Source: Scenedesmus sp. ARA3 (Eukaryota > Chlorophyta > Chlorophyceae > Sphaeropleales > Scenedesmaceae). From it: a DNA stretch of 64,000 nucleotides. Where the stretch lies: assembly GCA_004335835.1 (NCBI GenBank), contig RWJK01001421.1, positions 52,669 through 116,668 on the forward strand, read 5' to 3'. Shown one piece after another: positions 58,678 to 64,000 of this stretch (position 1 is the first letter of the stretch; the number at the start of each line of letters is the position of its first letter). The notes under the pieces are model-generated. The model saw only the letters and a program-made list of their open reading frames with translations, was not told where the DNA came from and searched no databases. The translations under genes and the position numbers were made by a program.

Positions 58678-58953
58678 GGAGCTCATGCAGGAGTTACACT
58701 GCCACATAAACTCCCACTGCTCACTGCGGCTGCAGGCCCACCTGCCAAAGTCGTTGAGGGGTGCCGGCAGGATTGTGTCCCACACACAAACCAGGCCTGC
58801 GCCTCTGCAGAATGGTGGGCCTGGTGCGCTGCTGTTGGCCTGACAGCAGGGACCATTGACAGTCAGTCCACAGCCCCTAGGGGTGCGGACCGTTTGCTGC
58901 GCGCGAGCTGTGGTTATTAGCAACAATCCCGTAAGCAGGAGCCGGAGCAACAT
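55508..58953 (-). CDS. Cys-rich secreted protein with Apple/PAN-like C-terminus
   Basis: Secreted or cell-wall protein. Exons, 5' to 3' on minus: 58953-58700, 58352-58167, 57911-57847, 57744-57628, 57256-56968, 56640-56460 and 55996-55508; phases close to 526 residues. The start MLLRLLLTGLLLITTARAQ is a clear signal peptide. Four modules with adjacent cysteines follow (GPCCQAN, GQPCCSNF, LVCCRL, GQQCCMTF), each near a Cys-containing WxC stretch. After a Ser/Pro segment, residues about 385-440 (DACCLLCEAQTQPQCERWTF ... CYLK) resemble an Apple/PAN module, which binds proteins or sugars. Several N-glycosylation sequons are present (NSS, NCT, NNS, NHS). The exon 3 donor (GTAACC, chosen for phase over nearby GTACGT) and exon 1 donor are least certain. 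Specific function unknown. Confidence 0.75.
56068..56207. repeat. Foldback element in the last intron of the secreted-protein gene
   Basis: Perfect 21-base arms at 56068-56088 and 56187-56207 (CTGCATTGCAGCTGGTCACA plus T and its complement), extended inward with mismatches to about 56106 and 56169. A second intronic foldback of the kind seen at 2310-2590, but with different sequence. Confidence 0.85.
56271..56343 (-). repeat. Decayed copy of exon 6 end
   Basis: Repeats 56461-56530 (coding VMPSAIVPVFGGPDAKPYQC; the copy reads VMPGAVVKLLGSPIAKPFEC). The donor GT has been lost (GGGAGG), so this copy cannot be used as such. Confidence 0.88.
56697..56775 (-). repeat. Copy of exon 6 start plus acceptor
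   Basis: Repeats 56568-56643 (RCFLRRVESAPAAPGDTSPA coding, with CCGCAG acceptor at 56770). The copy sits upstream of the real exon on the minus strand. Confidence 0.93.
58486..58540 (-). repeat. Copy of exon 2 start plus acceptor
   Basis: Repeats 58310-58360 (CKRWISSECGGI coding, with GGCAG acceptor at 58531), then diverges; the downstream copy continues into the GQPCC module and is the real exon. Confidence 0.9.
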
Positions 58954-60201
58954 CGCTGCTGGCAGCAGCGCTACTGCGGATGGGCCCGTGCGCTACTGCT
59001 GCTGTAGTACCACCTATGCGGTACTGGTGAAGATCGCTGTTTCAGATTTTGACAGTTACTTTGATGGTTTAATGTAATCTAGACGTCTATGAGAGTTGGC
59101 AACACTATCCGCCGTGCGTTTACCGCCCTGCGATTATGCAGTAATACCTGCTGGTTCTTCCGATCAGGCAGCTCTCCAGGACAAAAACAGTCAATCTGGC
59201 AAGTTACGCGGCTCGCTGACACTTGCATCCACACTCCTGCAACAAATGGGCACCCATGGCAATGCATGCGGAACACCGCCCGAAGTGACAACCAATGTGC
59301 ACTGCAGCCCACTACGTGGCAGCAGCAAGTGCCGATCATGGTCAAGAACTGCGACACAGTTATTTAATCCGTTACGGTTTGTACCACACGGCAGCGCCAC
59401 GACACTCAGCCATTTCCGGCATCATGGCATGCAAGTGCCCATCTGCTGCCGCACAGCTGTCGCCATGCCATGCCAAACACACCTCCCCAGCTGGTGTCAC
59501 TTGCCATACGATGAAAAAACTAAATACTACAGTCAAAGTTAGCATTGTCATAGCAGCTGCCATTAGCATCACACCGTCCACAACCTTGCTTGCTGGAACT
59601 TGCATGTATCACCCGAAGCCTGCCACCCACCATCCACGCATCATCATCATGTTGCCCATTAAGCCATAGCTTACTTTGAATGGGAGGGTGTGCCCAACGC
59701 CACCATCCACACAACAAATCCTCGCCGCTGCTGCCTGTACAGCAGGTCATCGTGCAGCGCATGCCATGCGTACTGGTGCTTTGACATGATTCCTATAGTT
59801 GGTGGCAGTATCCAATTGAAACAGGCCTGCATGGTACTGTACAACATTTAAAGGGTGCCACCACTGGTCATGCCATGATGGCATGATGACAGCTGCCACA
59901 CTGCAGTGCCATGCTCAGACTCAGCCACAGCAGAGTCAGAGCACCGCATCAGTGGCAGTAGCACCGTCCTGAATGAGAAACATTCAACGGCTGCAATTGT
60001 GTGCATGGGTTTCATCTCCTGACACGCAGCGTAGCGTGCGCGCCAGAGCGCTCAACCCTTGCTCGCAAGCACAGCTGTTGGCACACAAGGACGACAGCTG
60101 TCACTAGTCATCATGCAGCAGATACAACACAAGCATTATGCAGCATGCGTCAGCACAGATTGCTGCTGCTGGGCTGCAGTACTCTCAAGTGCAGTTGTAG
60201 C
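58954..60201. other. Intergenic, no gene seen
   Basis: Promoter side of the secreted-protein gene and 3' UTR side of the ABC transporter gene, both on minus. No coding frame is convincing; triplet runs are scarce. Confidence 0.5.
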
Positions 60202-61046
60202 CTATCTCCGGCCGCCGGTAGCTGCTGCATCCGCACCCGCCGTAGCAGCAGCAGCTGCAACAGCCGCCGCTGCCTCATCTGCTGCCTCACTGTCCGTCCC
60301 GCCCGCATCATACACGTCATCAACAGACGCCTGCCTTGCCCACAGCTCCGCATATCTACCTCCTGCTGCCAGCAGCTCCCCATGGCTACCTGCCTCAACC
60401 ACCCGCCCCTCTTCCAGCACCACAATCTGATCACATGCTGCTGCTGTGGAGAGCCGGTGCGCAACGAATATGCTGGTGCGGCCAGCCGCAAGCTTGGAGA
60501 GGGATTCTAGGACTTCCTTTTCGGTTTTGGCGTCGAGTGCTGAGGTGGCCTCGTCAAAGAGCAGCACCCGGGGCGCCTTGAGGAAGGCCCTGCAGGCAGG
60601 CAGACAGTCATTGAGTATGTTATGTTTCATCTTGATGTGCTACACGGAAAAGCAGAGCGGAGCAGAGTTTGCTGGAAAGTGAGTGAGAACATCACCGTGC
60701 GCCTATGCAGACGCCCTGCAAGCAGTAGGGCAGTCAAGCAAGATGCCAGTTGTGTCTCCTTGGGGCTGCACTTAATATGACCGCTGCAAAGCCCAGCACA
60801 CACTGTCAGCACCGCACGGAGCACTGCTACGACGCTAGGCTTCAGCAAACAATATGTGTGTCGGTATGCATGATTCAACGCACCGTGCAATGGCCACGCG
60901 CTGCTTCTCCCCCCCTGACAGCTTCAGCCCCCGCTCCCCCACCAGTGTGGCGTAGCCGTCAGGCATGGCCAGGATGGCCTCGTGCACCTGGGGGTGGCAG
61001 CAGCAGCAGCAGCAGCAGCGGCAGCAGCAGCAGCAGCAGCAGCAGC

Positions 61047-61081
<35 letters not shown>

Positions 61082-63922
61082 GTTAGGCGTGGCCAGTCAG
61101 GGTGCTGTGGCCGTCAGGCATGGCCAGGATGGCCTCGTGCACCTGAGGGTGGCAGCAGCAGCAGCAGCAGCAGAGTAGGGCGCCAAGCTATGACAGCAGC
61201 AGCAGCATCTGGCGCTGTACGGATGCAGCACACATGATTGCAAGGCAGCTGCCATGCGCGCGGGCGACAAAATAGACACAAGCAAAGCACCAGAACACCA
61301 GCAGACAGTTGCTGATGACTGAAGAGTGTGCAGCAAGACCCTGAAGACACAGCAAGGCAGCAAACCACAGTGCTGTGCCCTGCAGTGAAATCATGCACAG
61401 GCAGCGTTTGCTGTACAGGAGACGCTACAGCCCCACTAATCATACATCGTTGACAGCCGCGTCGCGCGCACCTGTGCTGCTGCTGCTGCCGCCTCCACCT
61501 CCTCCCGACTTGCTGCCAGGTTGCCATAGGCGATGTTGTAGTAGATGCTGTCGTTGAACAGCACCATGTCCTGCAGCGCATTGTATAGCAGGAGCATATG
61601 AATAGACAGACGAAGCAGTGTGATGCTGCCGATGAGCAGTAGCAGCAGCAGCAGATGCTGTTGTTGAACAGCACCATGACCTGCAGGGCGATCAAAACAG
61701 ACACCACATATCCATGCATGGATAAGCAGCAGAGCAACATTAGTACCTGGCCGGACAGGATCCCAGCTAGGGCGACCATCCACAGGCCGCTGTGTATCTT
61801 GTGTGATGCAGCAGCAATGCGGCTGCTAGCAAGGCACAGAGGTGACGCGCAGCAGCCACTTGATATGCATGCAGCTGTCAGCCCCAAGCCATGCATCAGT
61901 TGCCAGGCCACACACCTGAGGCACGATGGCCATGGCTCGCCGCAGGCTGGCCAGCTGCAGCCCCTTCTGGTCATGCCCACCCAGCAGCACCTGGCCACCC
62001 TCCACGTCGTAAAACCTGCGGCGACAGCAGCAGCAGCAGCAGCAGCAGCGCCACAATCTGTGTCAAAACAGGCGCAAAACAGCATTCACTGACTGTTGGT
62101 GAGCAGCAGCACCTGGCCACCCTCAACGTCATATAGCCTGCTGCATGCATGTGCAGTGTTTGGGTTCATTAAATGGGTTCAACTGAAGCAGCAGTGTTTG
62201 GGTCACTTTTCAGGTTCCAACTGGAGCAGCAGCACCTGGCCGCCCTCCGCGTCATAGAACCTGCGGCGGCAGCATGCACAGCTCCACATCAAAAGCTGGC
62301 GCAACACAGCACAATTAAGCTGCCGGTGAACAGCAGCACCTGGCCACCCTCCAAGTCATAAAACCTGCGGCATGCATGTGCAGCATGTTGTTCTTATTGT
62401 TGTTGTCTCATAGTAATACGGTTTAGCTTCTGATCATCAGTAGCACCTGGCCGCCCTCCACGTAGTAAGGCCTGCGGCGGCAGCATGCACAGCTCCGTAT
62501 AAAAAGCTGGCGCAACACAGCACGTTCGAGCTGCCGGTGAACAGCAGCACCTGGCCGCCCTCCACATCATGGAGTCTGCGGCTGCATAACATCGCAGGCT
62601 ATCGCCGGCTGCTGCTGCTGCTGCTGGCATGCAGTTGCATCTGGGCCTCCGCCCACCTGAAGATCAGCCGCAGGATGGTGGACTTGCCGCTGCCGCTGCT
62701 GCTGCCGCCGCTGCTGCTGCCACTGCTGCTGCCGCTGCTGCTGCTGCTACTGCTGGCAAGGAGCTTTACATCAGCACCGCCCTCACCTGAACAGCAGGCG
62801 CAGGATGGTGGACTTGCTGCTGCCACTGCTGCTGCTGCCGCTGCTGCTGGCATGCAGCTCCATGTGTCACCCCCGCCCGCCCCCCCCCCTGGGCCTTCAT
62901 CTCACCTGAAGAGCAGCCGCAGGATGGTGGACTTGCCGCTGCCGCTGGCGCCCACCACTGCGCAGCTGCTGCCTGCAGGCACCCTGAAGGACACGCCACG
63001 CAGGATGGCGGAGTCGGGGCGGTACCTGCAGTGAGGGGACAGCAGCAGCAGCAGCAGCAGCATACAAGCAGTGTTAATACACCAGCTTAACCTACCCCAC
63101 ACAGGCGGCTCACACGCACACATTCTTCAGCTGCAGCCCACCTGAACTGCGCGTCCCTGAACTCCACGTCAAGTGGGCCTCCCGGCAGCGGCTGCGCATC
63201 CACGGCATTGCTCAGCCGCGGCTGCTCCCGCAGCAGCGCAAACATGGCTCCATCAATGAGTGAGGCAGGCATTTGAAGCAGCAGCCACAAAACAACCAGG
63301 AGCACACACCGTACACCCTCAAACCAGCCAAACCCAGCTCTTAACACAAGCACCAAACTCACAAACGCACCAGCGCCCACCTGAACTGCGCGTCCCTGAA
63401 CTCCACGTCAAGTGGGCCTCCCGGCAGCGGCTGCGCGTCCACAGCGTCGCTGAGCCGCGGCTGCTCCCGCAGCAGCGCAAACATTGCTCCATCAATGAGT
63501 GAGGCAGGCATTTGAAGCAGCAGCCACAAAACAACCAGGAGCACACACAGTACACATTCAAGCCAGCCAAAACCAGCTCTTAAAAACAAGCGCCAAACTT
63601 ACAAACATGGCTCCCATGTCGACTAAGACAGGAACCCAAAACAGCAGCCACAACATGGCCAAAGAGACACAAAAGAGAGGTCATCATACCAGCAAAACCT
63701 AGCCCAAAACACACACTTGCAAACCGTTAAACACACCAGCCCCCACCTGAACTGTGCATCCCTGAACTCCACGTCAAGCGGGCCTGGCGGCAGCGGCTGC
63801 GCATCGGGCGCGTCGCTGAGCCGCGGCTGCTCCCGCAGCAGCGCAAACATTGCTCCCATGTCAATCAGCGACTGCTTCGTCTCGCGGTACACGGTGCCCA
63901 GGAAGTTGAGCGGCATGGACAG
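60202..63922 (-). CDS. ATM3: Atm1/ABCB7-type ABC transporter, C-terminal part
   Basis: Half-transporter of the mitochondrial inner membrane; by family it exports a glutathione-linked sulfur compound needed for cytosolic Fe-S proteins. Visible exons on minus: 63922-63747, 63025-62906, 62015-61916, 61570-61472, 60987-60884 and 60589-60202, all in phase, 328 residues. The membrane domain and targeting sequence lie beyond 64000. The first visible exon has [19 protein letters not shown], diagnostic of Atm1/ABCB7/ATM3. The nucleotide-binding domain is complete: Walker [11 protein letters not shown]-loop IVPQ, signature LSGGEKQR, Walker [14 protein letters not shown]-loop AHRLST. After the domain comes an acidic Ala-rich tail (about 45 residues). 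Nearly every intron holds duplicated exon ends. HMT1-type or plastid paralogues are less likely given the linker sequence. Confidence 0.88.
61111..61149 (-). repeat. Copy of ABC exon 5 start plus acceptor
   Basis: Repeats 60965-61000 (VHEAILAMP coding, CAG acceptor) beyond a GCA run; the copy loses the frame after about nine codons. Confidence 0.9.
61655..61686 (-). repeat. Copy of ABC exon 4 start plus acceptor
   Basis: Repeats 61545-61576 (MVLFNDSI coding; the copy reads MVLFNNSI), then runs into a GCA tract. Confidence 0.88.
62100..62580 (-). repeat. Five extra copies of ABC exon 3 start plus acceptor
   Basis: The start of the real exon (62015, [12 protein letters not shown]) recurs at about 62102-62140, 62226-62263, 62334-62371, 62441-62478 and 62540-62578, each with the sequence GCAGGTTYTATGA-like acceptor region and CACCTGGCC core on plus, spaced about 100-125 bases. 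Copies vary from near-identical to having a stop (TACTACGT for TACGACGT changes). Together they make a sixfold array with the real exon last in the direction of transcription. Confidence 0.93.
62650..62835 (-). repeat. Two extra copies of the Walker A exon end plus donor
   Basis: The end of the real exon (donor at 62905; [13 protein letters not shown]) recurs at about 62786-62830 ([12 protein letters not shown]) and 62655-62700 ([13 protein letters not shown]), each with a GTG donor. Upstream of the GKST codons both copies dissolve into GGC/AGC triplet expansions. Confidence 0.93.
63135..63610 (-). repeat. Two ~240-base tandem units containing the ABC linker exon end
   Basis: The last ~40 codons of the first visible ABC exon ([13 protein letters not shown] through [10 protein letters not shown] and donor) recur at about 63382-63495 and 63143-63255, together with ~130 bases of intron. 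The two units are over 90% alike to each other by eye, and less so to the real exon (Ala-Val-Asp-Ala for Ala-Pro-Asp-Ala; one codon block shortened at GAGCCATG). Confidence 0.93.
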
Positions 63923-63945
63923 CTGCAGGCAGCAGCAGCACCAGT

Positions 63946-63946
<1 letters not shown>

Positions 63947-64000
<54 letters not shown>
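63947..64000. repeat. (GGCA)n microsatellite at window end
   Basis: At least 13 uninterrupted tetranucleotide units in an intron of the ABC transporter gene, just upstream of the linker exon acceptor; it continues to the last base. Confidence 0.97.

Noticed and set aside
1..64000. Exon copies as assembly artefacts
   Set aside because: Copies differ by many substitutions, have variable ends and obey splice-junction polarity; collapsed or expanded assembly errors would be near-identical. Long reads would settle it.

Overview
This window is nuclear DNA from a green alga. The evidence is many short spliceosomal introns (GTGAGT/GTGCGT donors, CAG acceptors), dense CAG/GCA/AGC triplet runs in exons, a chloroplast DEAD-box helicase of the RH3 type with a transit peptide, an ELIP-type light-harvesting-like protein, a plant-type Raf-like (CTR1-class) kinase and a plant/mitochondrial Atm1-type ABC transporter. 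Moderate GC with strong CAG bias would suit a chlorophyte such as a Scenedesmaceae member, but that placement is inference. There are two assembly gaps (33-112 and 11383-11419).

Layout. Minus strand 113-5387: chloroplast RNA helicase RH3-like, running into the gap. A 485-base divergent promoter (5388-5872) separates it from a plus-strand PARP-type zinc-finger protein with a long Lys/Glu/Ala tail (5873-12682). Next on plus: an unrecognised low-complexity protein with a PP1-docking-like motif (14733-17189), a small unrecognised four-exon gene (20407-22091), a giant Raf-like kinase of about 3,560 residues (24624-38171), an ELIP (40540-42193), a four-helix MARVEL-like membrane protein (44034-46492), an intronless polytopic membrane protein (47931-49142) and an OTU1/YOD1 deubiquitinase (50360-54218). 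Minus again: a Cys-rich secreted protein with an Apple/PAN-like end (55508-58953) and the C-terminal half of an Atm1/ABCB7-type transporter (60202-63922), whose membrane domain lies beyond the window. Every multi-exon model below was closed by checking intron phase at each junction; first exons are the least certain.

The outstanding feature is structural. Every multi-exon gene here carries tandem, partly diverged copies of exon ends together with the adjoining splice site. Copies of exon 3' ends (with donor) lie downstream in the following intron; copies of exon 5' ends (with acceptor) lie upstream in the preceding intron. I count about 30, including a sixfold array of one ABC exon start, a triplicated Walker A exon end, and at least two copies (7810-7881 and 25593-25616) that keep both splice sites and phase and could be real cassette exons. 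In addition, many introns end in a CTG run fused to the CAG acceptor, while exons carry the same triplet in the opposite sense (CAG/GCA/AGC). This looks like a genome in which junction-spanning tandem duplication keeps reshaping introns.

The genes do not form one pathway. Themes are organelle function (RH3, ELIP, Atm1-type exporter), signalling (kinase with RFxV motifs, PP1-docking candidate), protein quality control (OTU1) and the cell surface (secreted Cys-rich protein, membrane proteins).
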